Shown here: piece by piece, positions 12,110-22,755 of the stretch | How positions within the stretch are numbered: position 1 is the first letter of the stretch | Layout of the letters: every line of letters starts with the position of its first letter | Source of the DNA: Malachius bipustulatus | Taxonomy: Eukaryota; Arthropoda; Insecta; Coleoptera; Melyridae | NCBI GenBank assembly: GCA_910589415.1 | Contig: OU342631.1 | Coordinates: 17,732,001 to 17,796,000 of the forward strand | Length of the DNA stretch: 64,000 bases | Reading direction: 5' to 3' | Program-made: the position numbers and the translations under genes | Notes under the pieces: generated by a model | Seen by the model: the letters and a program-made list of their open reading frames with translations, nothing else | What the model was told of the DNA's origin: nothing | The model's database searches: none

Positions 12110-12560
12110 TATTTCTGTTAAAAATTGTCAACAAAATTTCCCATTTATACTTTACGGTAATCTGTATAAACCGAGAACTCCGAGAATGCTGTACGTGTTT
12201 GATAAAATTCACTTCTTATATAAAGAGTACCTCAGTAAATTTTCATACCGCACTGCTGTTGTAATAAGTTCTTTTTTACAAAAATGTGACCCTTATTTTT
12301 GTAAAAATAATAAGCGGCGACACGACTGGCACTGAGCATGTGAATAAGTTCAAATTAGAGATCGTTTTCATTTTTTTTCCATGACAATGAAAGCATTTTA
12401 ATATTTTTGTATTCTAAGGTGAGTTAGGTAACAAAAATAAGCACAATAAAAACTACCTTAACGAATTTTTAACGCTGATGGAGAGCAATTCTAGGCCAAC
12501 TCTGGTATAATCACGGCTTATACTCTTTATGGGTAATTCATAAGCCCTTCACCCTAATGT
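12110..12560. mobile_element. Diverged relative of the 40981-41533 element
   Basis: Shares ordered blocks with the interior of the element at 40981-41533: ggcactgagcatgtgaataa here against gcactgaacatgtgaataag there, then ccatgacaatgaaagcattt against ccatagcaatgaaggcattt. It ends near a caccct word at 12550. The outer ends are eroded. Confidence 0.5.
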
Positions 12561-12803
12561 ATAAAAGTTGAAAATGCATTTAGAGACGTGAACCACCGCA
12601 AGCAATAGAGCGCTTTTAAACAAAGGAAACTCAAGCTGAGATAAGTGATTTCACAGGGAGTTCAACAAGCTGCTTACATGAATTTCTCATAAAGCCTGTA
12701 GTTGAACTTATAACTGGATCTTATAAGCACTACTAAGCACTATCCATCCATTACATAGCGCAGTCGTTGTGAATTGATCTAAAATCGCCTGCAGAAAAAT
12801 TTA

Positions 12804-12838
12804 TTTATAAGGGGGAAAAGCGGAAAAATAAAACAGTT
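12804..12838 (+). promoter_or_regulatory. Candidate burs core promoter
   Basis: A TTTATAAG TATA-like box at 12804-12811 is followed 30 bp later by ACAGTT, an arthropod initiator-like word, placing a transcription start near 12834. From there a leader exon could run to 12960, where CAG|GTAACT is a donor and a 61-bp intron ends at the AG before 13022. Inferred from spacing only. Confidence 0.45.
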
Positions 12839-13032
12839 CCAGAGAAACAATTCTGCTGGTGCTCTCTGGTGCCTTGCTGAAATATAATCTATTATACCGC
12901 GTTGTCTGGATGAATTCGAATTTATGATTATGAGTTCTGTTAATTTTATCAATTCATCAGGTAACTTTAATCGAAAAATTAATCATCAATTTTATTTATT
13001 TTTATAATATTCTAATACCAGGACTAGTGCCA

Positions 13033-13985
13033 ATGCCAGTACCACTGAAGAAAATATGGAACACCTTTTTGTTACTCATGGTATTAGGCAATCTTTATAT
13101 GGATCCGTTAATGAATGATAAAAAATTACAAGCAGAAGCTACCAGTGTTACTGACGAGTGCCAAGTCACTCCTGTGATTTACGTCCTGCAGTATCCTGGA
13201 TGCGTTCCGAAACCCATACCAAGTTTTGCGTGCATTGGACGCTGCGCTTCTTACATACAGGTGAGTCATTTTTTATTAATCTTACTTATTTTTCCGTTTA
13301 CATAATTGCATTTTTCAATTATTTTTAAAGGTATCTGGTAATAAAATATGGCAAATGGAACGATCTTGTATGTGTTGCCAAGAATCTGGAGAACGTGAAG
13401 CGTCTGTTTCTTTATTCTGTCCGAAAGCCAAGCAAAAATTTATAAAGGTAGGTATTTATTATTATATTTCATTTCCTGCTACTTTTATCACTTTTTAAAT
13501 TTTTCTCTTCCTATCTGGGCCTTGTCTTTTGAAAATTTTTTTAAGAGCGACCACAGCCATGTTTGCAGAGATAAATAAAAATGTCCACATATATTCACAA
13601 AAAATTAAAGACAATATTTTTGACTTATTTATTTTTTTTATTCGGATTTAATAATTGATTGCGTTACATTTTCCCAGAAGCGGAGCTAAAATCAAATTTT
13701 TCAATCAATTAAATCTCTAAAAAATACTAAAGTTTATAAATTCAAATTTAATCATAATTTTTTATTGAGAACATCATTCTATGTATATGTTAGGTAGGTA
13801 TTTATTGTCTCTGTTATTTATTAAAGTAATTTAATCTATTGCAGGTAACAACAAAAGCTCCGTTAGATTGTATGTGCCGGCCGTGCACTGGTGTTGAACC
13901 AAGCTCTATTATCCCTCAAGAAATTGCTGGTTATGATGATGAAGGTCCTTTGTCTAATCATTTTTTAAGAACTAGTCCAGAATAA
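13033..13985 (+). CDS. burs: Bursicon alpha subunit precursor
   Basis: Secreted cystine-knot neurohormone subunit. With its partner it forms the heterodimer that acts on the receptor rickets/LGR2 to drive cuticle tanning and wing expansion after moulting (established for the family). Exons 13033-13260, 13331-13447 and 13845-13985 give 161 residues. A signal segment (KKIWNTFLLLMVLG) near the N-terminus is followed by the cystine-knot domain: DECQVTPVIYVLQYPGC, PSFACIGRCASYIQ, QMERSCMCCQESGER, DCMCRPC, then the conserved tail IIPQEIAGYDDEGPLSNHF. All cysteines expected of the family appear present. An in-frame upstream ATG at 12924, joined by splicing 12960 to 13022, would add 16 residues (MIMSSVNFINSSGLVP). 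I prefer 13033 because it places the hydrophobic signal at the N-terminus. A polyadenylation signal lies at 14360. Confidence 0.97.
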
Positions 13986-14359
13986 TAATAATATTAATTG
14001 AGTACGAAAATACTCCAGTTAAGCATACAAAATGTGTTGCATCTTAAATTATTGCCTCTTTTGGTGCTTCTCATTTAGTTCATACTTAAGAAGTTTATCA
14101 AACGTATTACATACTTTACTTTTTCTAAAATCGCATAAAAAATTCAAATCAAAACGCTGTGAAATGTTTCCCTAATTAAACTCCTTAAGCTTGTTCTGTG
14201 ACCATAGAATGTTATTCAATATCTTTCACATCCATGTAAATTTTTTTTTTCTATAGATGTAACATTTAAAAAACAATGTCAAGTTTTTCATAGATATTGA
14301 TAATATTAGACTATGTGGGATGCAACTTTTATGCAAAATCAATATTAATTATGCTAATG

Positions 14360-14365
14360 AATAAA
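14360..14365 (+). terminator. Polyadenylation signal for burs
   Basis: AATAAA about 375 nt after the burs stop codon, in an AT-rich 3' UTR. Chosen as the nearest canonical hexamer. Confidence 0.45.
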
Positions 14366-15307
14366 GATAGCTGGTATTTTAATATGTGAATATTTTCTCA
14401 TAGTTTAAAATAAAACATTACCTTGTGTAAGAATAATAATAATTGTTTCATTAATAATATTTCCCGCCTTTAGTCTTAAAACTTCCTACCTCATAGAATC
14501 TTATTATATTACGGGACTTCAGTGTATAACTGTCATTAATCATTCATCTAGTAACGTCATTACTTGATAAAATCTATTGACAGTGTTGACAGTTTAAAAG
14601 TTTTCTATTGCCAGATTGTGTATAAATCTCTTACAAAGAAGAATTTGTTCCAATTTAAAAAGTTATTTTTGGTATATACCGATATTAATTGTGCATATTA
14701 TACAAACATAACATACAGAATTCATAACAGTGGATATTTCATGTTTTATATGCCACTTAATCTTACATTACTCATCACTCACTATTCAAACACTTGGAGT
14801 TATATCAAAAACGAGGTGAAATCTGGCAACAGGCAAGAGAAATGTGAAAAACGAAGAAAAATGGTTGTTTTTTTTACTTGTTTAATTTTAAAATGACGTC
14901 TGTCATATAATTATTGTAATGTGTTAATAAATAGCACGGTGTATAAATAGTTAATAATAATTAAGTAATTCTAAATTCTAATTGATTGTTGCTGCTAGTT
15001 GATTTTAAAGTGAAGGGAATGGAATAATAATTAAGATGAATAATTAAGAATTACTTATAATTTGTAAATATGGGTTGCCTATTTATTGGTAGTTGAGTTG
15101 CCAACAGTTCCATTTCCAAAGTGATGAATAGATGAGCGGACATTATTTCCTCCCAGTCTTAGTAGTTCTCAGTCTCATCCCCATCTAGTGCAAAAACGTC
15201 TCCAAGTCTTCAATAAAAATGCCTGGATAAATATAATTCGTGCTTATTAATTCTTCAACAGATCATTATAAAATTCGCCCCCCAGTATCCAGATCCCTCA
15301 ACAGTCA
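14366..15307. other. Short intergenic gap, burs to SWI5-like gene
   Basis: A 110-codon AT-rich open frame at 14564-14896 has no recognisable similarity and looks accidental. Just before 15308 the plus strand reads ttcttcaacag, a possible splice acceptor of a leader exon for the next gene. Confidence 0.5.
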
Positions 15308-15637
15308 ATGGACAGGAAACGAAGACCCTCAGAATCTGTTCAAACTCAGAAGACCCCGAAGAGATTGAAAAAATCGCCTCAGAAGTACCACGACCTGAGT
15401 CTGAGTGAGCTCGCGGTGAAATTCAAAGAGTTGCGGGAAGAGGACGTCCAGCTGGATAGGGAGATCAAGGAACTGGAATCTCAGAATATAAGTTCCGATC
15501 TGCAGCCCTTGATGAAAGCGCTGCACGATTACAATGAAATGAAAGACTTGGCTCAGATGATTTTGGGATATTTAGCTAACGCCGAGTGTGTTACTGTTGG
15601 AGAATTACACGATCGTTATAATCTACCTTTGGATTAA
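15308..15637 (+). CDS. SWI5: DNA repair protein SWI5 homologue
   Basis: Small partner of SFR1/MEI5. In the family the complex stimulates Rad51/Dmc1 strand exchange in homologous recombination. A single uninterrupted frame of 109 residues. A basic, probably disordered N-terminus (MDRKRRPSESVQTQKTPKRL) is followed by a coiled-coil-like stretch at about residues 30-62 (KFKELREEDVQLDREIKELE). The C-terminal signature is LHDYNEMKDLAQMILGYLA, then VTVGELHDRYNLPLD, matching the Swi5 pattern of LHxYNxxKD, a QMxxGxLA core and TxxEL-Y. Length fits the family (about 85-130 residues outside vertebrates). It lies between the two convergent bursicon genes with no evident functional link. Confidence 0.85.
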   Translation: MDRKRRPSESVQTQKTPKRLKKSPQKYHDLSLSELAVKFKELREEDVQLDREIKELESQNISSDLQPLMKALHDYNEMKDLAQMILGYLANAECVTVGELHDRYNLPLD

Positions 15638-18154
15638 CTAATTTTGAGTGTGAGAGGTTAGTATTATTATAGAATTAATTCACGTATGACTTATCCGGGG
15701 ACTCATCTCTTTGGCTTCCTGCTTTCCCATTGGATTTTTTGTTTCTATCTCGCTAGGTCCTTGCTTGTTTTGTTTCACAGTTCCAAGCTGTTCTTGACCG
15801 GAGAAGGGGGGAGGGAGAAGCAATGGCTCTAAATTATCTTCTTCTTGTTTAATGGTTTACGCACCCTTGTGCATTTGGCAAGCTTCGAGTTAGCTTTAAA
15901 TTATTATCACATTTTGGCATCAGTTGTGACAGGTGGATATAAATGATGACACTTTGGCAACACAGTCTGTACATCAAATGGATACAACAAAAACAAAACA
16001 GATGTTATAAAAGGTGTATCTAAAGTAAAAAAAAATTGTAACGAATTAAATTAGAATATTTCTACTTAGTAACGGCTAATAAAGGTGGGTACTCTTTTGT
16101 AATACCTAAGCAGCATTGGCGAGAGACCACGACAAGTGATAGAGACAGACGACAGTGACAACACTTGTGTAATTCAATTCAATATGAATTCGTTTAATGC
16201 ATGTGACAGAGACAGGCAGCTTGATCTGTCTCAGTAGTGTCGTCACTGTCACTTTTTATGAAAAGGTACCTAAATTTCCAGAATCAATTATAATATTCGA
16301 ATGTACTTTTTGTTTGATAATACCTATAAATTAAAAAAGTAGGTAATCTTTTAAAAAGTCTTGAGGTTATTATCGAAAATAAAGTTATTTTAATTCTTCT
16401 TTTTTTTCTGTCATTGTTGACATCTGTGACCAGTCGCACTCGGGCATTCCATAATATACACTACGTGGTAGTATGAGTCTCTGGAATATCATGGGGCTGA
16501 CTAGTGAAAGTCTGTGCAAATTGGTAATAAGAAGAGATTTGCTTCGCTATAACTGTAATTACCATAGATATGGCCTCGGGTATGGCCCATTGATTATTTG
16601 ACGCTTTTTGGAAATTTTTTCTTACCCTTCTCGAATGGCCTATTAGTTTGGGATTAACGATCGGTGAAACAAATAAATCGTTCTCCGGTGCGTGTTTTAA
16701 CCTCCCAGCACCCCCGAGAGCACCCCTATTTGCTTGCTCCATGATACCCTTAGAAACTAAAGATCATTTGCACAAAAAATGAACTACAAATAATGAAACT
16801 ACAATAAAAATGGAATATAACAACGCAAAAATTGTTGTGTAATGTGACTGGAGACAAATGTAAATCTCGATGTAAATAGTACCTTTTTTTACGTGTAACA
16901 TGTAAATACTCTTTCTGTTGGCTTAACAGGGCTGAACAGTGCAATTTTATTTATGTTTCACAGAAAAGTATAATAAAGACAAATCTCAGGTCCCCGAAAA
17001 CAAACATTTTTTTGTACACTGGTCATGGATATAGAGTATTGCCTGTATTTGCCAGAGCTTATCATTCGAATGTTCTGGTTGGTTGAAATCGCAGGAGGTA
17101 TTGCCAGTATTGCCACTGTTGTGAGAAATGACCCTAGTTATGGTCGCAAAACCTGAAAATTGCAAGTAGTGTTGATACTTTACCACTTACGAGGTACATA
17201 TTAGTTCTAAGCCATTGGTATACATTTAGATAAGTTGGATAAGAGTAGTCTGAGAATTTTTTTTTTTAATATTCAGTCAGTTTTTTTAAATTTTACATTT
17301 TTACAAACAAAACCACATTATACCTTATCTAAATAATATTCCTAGAAATAGAGCACCTTAAACAGCAAGCAGGTAACTTCAAAATACAACCTTAAACCTC
17401 CAGTGACTTAAAATGTTGAAAATTTTATTGGCAGTAAAACAAAAATGAAATTAATCAGATAATATAATCCCTCCCTACTCTCACCTCGTTTAGGGCGGAA
17501 GTTTCTCCAATTATTGTCCCATATCCCGCTCTTAGTTTTTATTCCATTCTTGTCAACAAGGTAATAGTCTCTGTGCTCTGATTATTAATTTATTGATTAT
17601 TTAATTTCACCCTTTGTTATGTTCTTTTGTTCATTCTAAATTTTAACTAATTCATCATAAACCTGAAGCAGAGAAGCCTTGAGGCGCTCCCCAGTATGAA
17701 GATGAATATGGCGGGTGTCCAGGAAGGATGAAAGATAACTTAGGGGATAATTTTACTGCACTTTATAAAAAAAAATATTTATGATGTTTTTGGGAATAAA
17801 ATGTCGATATAGGTTAAATAAAACTCTGTATTAATTATTAAATCAAAGCTTTTCCTGTTTAAATTTTAAAGCAACTCGTTATCATTTAACAGCATCTTTA
17901 TGAAACTATAGGATTTTCTCCCAAATGTCCCGTTACATTTAGTATAATATATAGTTCAAAATAGGTATTTCGCTCTATAAATAACAGTAATGCCGATACA
18001 ATAAGATAAAAATGCTCAAGACAGGTCTTACAAAAAATTTAAATTCGATAAAAATGTGAAATTTTAGTCTTGACAATGACAAATAATGATAAGTGACAAC
18101 AAAAACAGGTCCAGAAAGATTTTATTCTTATATCACGTTTCTAAACTCATAACC
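15638..18154. other. Intergenic gap, SWI5-like gene to pburs
   Basis: AT-rich, with several short frames that look accidental. AATAAA near 16079 could serve the SWI5-like gene. Around 16110-16260 there is a loose inverted similarity built on gacag/ctgtc words, too diverged to call an element. AATAAA on the minus strand at 18121-18126 probably serves pburs. Confidence 0.5.
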
Positions 18155-18678
18155 CTATCGGGTGAAGTCACCGCACTTGAAGCACTTGCATTCCGTCGGT
18201 TCCCTAAGCTTAACGTCCATGGAATTCTGTCCCTCGTCGGTCATCCTCATCCCGTCCGGGTCGTAACAGTGGGTCAGTGTTATTACTCTTTCCCTCAGGT
18301 AACTCTCTCTGCAGCAGTAACATTCCTGGAACAATTAATTTATTCGCGTGTGTTGGATGAAAATAAATATTTGAGTTATCGGACCTTTAAGAATCCCGTC
18401 GGGGTGATAACGGAAGGTTGTACTTGACTCTTGCAGGATCCCTCGCATTTGTTAACGGATATCTCTCCGCTGCAGGTTCTTTGTAGTCGACCGAGCTCAT
18501 CGTATTCCTCTGCGTATGTAATAATTATGAATATAAAGAAATGGATTAGCTTATTAAACGACTTACCTTTAATTATGTTAATTTCTGATGGTAGAGTCTC
18601 GCAAGTTTCCTCTGTCAGTTCTGTGACACCGTAGACCTGGACCAGCGTAAGTGCAAGCAAAGTAATGAAAAGCATCAT
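18155..18678 (-). CDS. pburs: Bursicon beta subunit (partner of bursicon) precursor
   Basis: Second cystine-knot subunit of bursicon. Beta homodimers are also reported to act in immunity and development in insects. Minus-strand exons 18567-18678, 18385-18509 and 18155-18325 give 135 residues in one phase-consistent frame. The signal peptide is about [17 protein letters not shown]. The knot domain runs from [19 protein letters not shown] through [54 protein letters not shown] to the final [13 protein letters not shown]. Length and cysteine pattern match the family (about 135-145 residues). The second intron donor, AAG|GTCCGA, is weak, but the join is required by the protein. A clean TATA promoter lies 50 bp upstream and an AATAAA about 30 bp past the stop. 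It converges on burs. Confidence 0.97.
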
Positions 18679-18696
18679 GCCGACAACCCTTTCTTC

Positions 18697-18736
18697 TATT
18701 GACTGGCGTATTTCTCACCCCCGGCGGCCTTTTATA
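18697..18736 (-). promoter_or_regulatory. pburs core promoter (TATA box and initiator)
   Basis: On the minus strand TATAAAAGG (18728-18736) is followed 32 bp later by CCAGTCAAT, an initiator-like start near 18704, leaving a 5' UTR of about 26 nt before the ATG. Spacing is right for an insect TATA promoter. Confidence 0.75.
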
Positions 18737-21190
18737 CTCCCTCATCTGGCATGAATGATGCGGCACTTTTCCTCCTTTTTCCTCAACTACTCTTTGTTGC
18801 GTATTTTTTTTACATCCGTTTCTTGCCGGTTTTTTCTGCCTGGATTCTTTAGGTGGGTTATAATATTTCAGGAACAGATCAATCAGGATTCAAGGATTAG
18901 ATTTGTTGCCGTTAATGAGTCGATTGTAATTTGGCAAATTACAAGCGTGGATATTGACCTCGATATCGATGCCAGGGGGACCCCCTGCCGGTGTTACAAG
19001 GATTCTATTTTATGCTTATGTCGGACCTCTTTTACTTGTTTTCATAAAGTGATTTAGTGTGTCTGGGATCGTGTCTCTCTAAAATAACTGGCGTCAGCTG
19101 GATGACTTGCAAATGGAGCAGAAAAGCTGAAAGTTGTAAAAAAGTCCCCGTCTGAATTGATAATAATAATAATGCCCGATTAAACAAAGTAATCACCCGC
19201 TAATTGATTGAAATCAATTTTTTTGAAATCACCCGATGTAATTTGACTCGCTAAACATTGATTGGTTAAATGTTTACCAGGGTGAGAGATAACTGACACA
19301 AATTTTCATCTAAGGATATGAGAAGGATGAAAAGATTAACAAGATGTCATCATGATTTCTTTGTGAATAAGGGCTTTACTAAAATGTCGAAAAGTGAACG
19401 ATTTAGGGTGTTGAGCTGAGCAAGCTTTTAAATTCCACCAAGTTCTTATAGACTGGAAAAGTCTGAAACAATTCTTCAAGATTTATGGACGAGTTGTAAG
19501 TAGTTTTGAGCTGGAAATTTTTCAAAAATTTTAGCATTACCTTAGAGCAAAGTTTACAAGGTAATTTTTTTTTCAAGCAAGTTTCACTGATAGTTTAATG
19601 TTTATTGATTCAGAGAAATGTATAATTATATGTCATTCCGCTTTCTAAGCAAGATACACAGTATTAAAGTTTACGAAAAAGCAGTTTTAGTTGTCATTAA
19701 CTTGTAGAAAATAGCTTGTAATTAACTGAGAGTTCAAAATTTTGACTGAAAAAATTGCAACAATAATTATTATCTAAATCCAGTAAACGGTGATTTCTGG
19801 CCAATTTCAACTTTTCACAAATTGAAGAAGGAATTCGATAAATAACAATCATAGAAAAATTACAGTAGCATAATTTTTTATTTTAAATCCTCTCAAAATC
19901 GAAACTATCTTCATTAAATTTTTCTGAAGGAGGAGGGTACTCTTGAAAAGTTTTGTTTGAATCCAAGATCCAAGCTTTTCTCTGGTAGTCATTGTAATCA
20001 TTTAATAGTTTTTTGACAACAACGCTCTGTTTGTTTTTGCATCAGAATGACCATTAATAATGGGAAAATTAAATTATAGCCCCATTAAAACTGAACCGTA
20101 TAATATCCAAAACAGTACAGAAACATCATCAAGATTACACTCTTAATAGCGTTTATAATGTCATTTATGCAAAGAAGAAACAGTAGGTCTCTAAAATAGT
20201 ATCCTGGGGCACTCCATTGTTGGTTCTATTCTAATTCGACCATAATGAGTTTGTTTATTTTGGTTTCATGTTTTCTGTAGATACAAAGGAAATTATAATT
20301 ATATCATCAAATACCTGCACTTGTAACAGGGGCATGAGGTGAGGGTGAGTTTTTTCTCTCTAAAAATTCACTTTTGAAACAATCTGAAGTTTTCTTCTTT
20401 ATTGATTTGTCTTTTGATAGAATTTCTCAACAATCTTAGTTCTCCTCCACTTTACTACACAATCAGAACTATTGTGTCTTATGACTGGAGCAAGAATAGT
20501 CATTCATTAGTCACACTCATTAGCCATGCTTATTGCATGCATAAGTGCATACTTTTTCCCCATTTAGAGCAAAAAGATTTCCCAGGCAGGTAGGTATCAG
20601 TTGGAGAGGTATTTACATATTATTTTTTCATGCTTGGATGAATTTCCAAGAAAAACTTTTTAAACTTTATTTTTTACATTTTTTCTTGGTATAAATATAT
20701 TTTAAATGAGAGAAGACCAGGTGCAAACACAAAATTATTGATAGAAAAATGTTTAAATGTGGTAGAATAATAAAATATTCTCAAATTAATAGTATTTTAC
20801 AAAACAAGAGTTGTAAATAGTAACTTCTGCATAGCGGAAACTTGCACCGAGCATGAAATTCCGCGATCACATATATTAGTCTTACAACTCGACGTGTGTT
20901 CAATACTTTTCCTTGACTATGCTTCGAGCAAAATTTAAACAGCAAGAATATGTTTGTTTCAGTCAAGTTCTTTATAAACCAAACCAGTAATTTTTGACAG
21001 ATATCTTCGTGAAAATGTACCTAGATGACATTGGCAAAGTGCACTATAATGAATTTGACTTATTTGACATTTATCTTCCAAAATAATTGAAAACAGTGAA
21101 ATTGTACTAATAGAGAACTGCTTGGCATTTTGGCATAAATGACTGTCAAAAGAGAACTGTCATAACAAAATAAAAATTCTGTATTTCTAA
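18737..21190. other. Intergenic region upstream of pburs
   Basis: A less AT-rich shoulder (18740-19060) borders the pburs promoter and may hold regulatory sites. The rest is AT-rich, with no exon, recognised repeat or RNA gene. Short open frames here are accidental. Confidence 0.5.
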
Positions 21191-22076
21191 GGGCCGTTTT
21201 TTCAATCCTAGTTTAAACCTAGTTTAACGTTAAACCAAAGATTAAATACAAATGATCCTTGTTCATTGCTAGTTTAAGGTTAACTGTAGTTTAAACTGGG
21301 GTTTAAACTCGGGATTCTTAAACCGAGATTTTTGGTGGTTTAAGCTAAGTTTAACGTGAAACTAACCTACAAAGTTATTTTTATGAATAAAAATATAATC
21401 CAGGACCAGGAGTCAGGTTGTTTATAATAAGCACAGGTGCACCAGTAGAGTGTTTTACGATTATTACATACCTGTTACTTTTTTAAAAGAATTTGGTTGG
21501 TGTGAAATTTCATTATTGTTATTAGTCTGTTTGAGAAGGAATACTTATTTTTCACGGTCTTTTCGTCTCGATAACCATCTGTGGTTACCGAATTGAAAAT
21601 ATTTCGAATTTGTTCTTCGAAATTTTCAGTCTCCTTACAAGTGACTGCATCAGTCCTTCTATTTTCTATTATTTCCTTGTATTTTTCTACACAGTCCACA
21701 AGCCTTTCAACCTTTTGTGTTGAAAAATTAGCGTTCCTCTTGAACGTGCCAGTAATTTTTGATACACCTTCCATATTAATGCATATTAAGCAAAATAAAC
21801 AATAATAAGATAAGTAAAACAAGTCCACGTGCACCTCGCCAGGTACAAAACAAATTAAATTGCTGTCAATTTGACGGTTATGACATGATGAACCGACATT
21901 TAAGTGACAGTGTTTACAATAAAGATACTTACACACTTGAAACTGTCGATTAAACTGAGTTTAGCTAAACTTCGTTTGAAGTAGGCATGAACAACCGAAA
22001 CTAACTTAAACGCAGTTTAAATTTTAAACTCCGTTTAACTAAACTCAAGTTTAAACTGCTATTGAAAAAACCGCCC
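21191..22076. mobile_element. PIF/Harbinger-type element, deletion derivative
   Basis: Inverted ends GGGCCGTTTTTTCAATCCTA (left) and the complement of GGGCGGTTTTTTCAATAGCA (right), continuing into AGTTTAAAC. TAA is duplicated on both sides (21188-21190, 22077-22079), the 3-bp target typical of PIF/Harbinger. 886 bp. It keeps a remnant of the Myb/SANT-like accessory protein but no DDE nuclease, so it is non-autonomous. Confidence 0.88.
21475..21774 (-). pseudogene. Myb/SANT-like protein remnant of a Harbinger element
   Basis: From an ATG at 21774 the frame gives about 99 codons beginning MEGVSKITGTFKRNANFS. It contains VERLVDCVEKYKEIIENRRT, then DAVTCKETENFEEQIRNIFN and ktvkNKY, which follows the family pattern of helix 1 with a K-x-I-I-E-N-(K/R)-(K/R)-T-D motif and a W/F-x-x-I-xx-xFN second helix. 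In PIF/Harbinger elements this DNA-binding accessory protein accompanies the transposase. The usual protein is far longer, so this is a truncated copy confined to the element. Confidence 0.75.
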
Positions 22077-22755
22077 TAAAGTGAATAACTTTAGAACTAA
22101 GTCTTTGTTGGCTCTAATTATGACCCTCAGCCCCACCAAAACGTCACAGCTTTAGGTTGAATCTTTCGGTCATTCGAGTACCCTGACCTCATATGATTGT
22201 TTTGAGTTTTGACAAATATGTCAGTTCATCAAGAATTGTCTGTTCCATGTTCCATGACAGAATTTCGGTCAGTGTTGGTAAAATGTCTGTCACTTGTTAC
22301 TAAGTTTGTCTGTAGGTGTCTTGAAGAATATACTCAAATTTACAGATAAACTCATAGTTTTTTCTGTCATATTAACTTATTGTATGCTATCAGATTGAAT
22401 ATTATTGAAACAAAAATGACAAGTGAAATTTGGAGGTTAATCAAGATTAGAATTGAAACTTTGGACATCAGCTAACTGTCTCCAGAAGAAGATTTATAGA
22501 CCTTTGAATAACATTTTTCGATGAAAATGTCTTCTTTTCTGCCTTTTATTTTAAATGAAACTATATTTTTTTGCAGGTAAACATATTTTACCTGCAAAAA
22601 TTTTAATCTGACATCCATACTAAAGTTTATTGTGGGAGGCTTCATAGATGAGACTTCCTAGTAGCTGCTCGACTCTCTTGATTCTATTTTTTTTATGAAT
22701 ACATATTTTTGCAGGGAAATTACTATTGTTGGGGTGTAATTACGATCGAGGAAAA
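22077..22755. other. Leader region of the ZC3H10-like gene
   Basis: No coding sequence. A short snap-back (gcaggtaaa ... tttacctgc) is at about 22575-22597. The sequence tttttgcag ending at 22714 is a good splice acceptor, so the coding start probably lies in a second exon, with a 5' UTR exon somewhere to the left that I could not place. Confidence 0.45.

Noticed and set aside
14564..14896. 110-codon open frame between burs and the SWI5-like gene
   Set aside because: AT-rich codons, no recognisable domain, no splice or start context; consistent with chance in AT-rich DNA.
16110..16265. Inverted repeat of gacag/ctgtc words
   Set aside because: Similarity is loose, ends are undefined and no target duplication is present.
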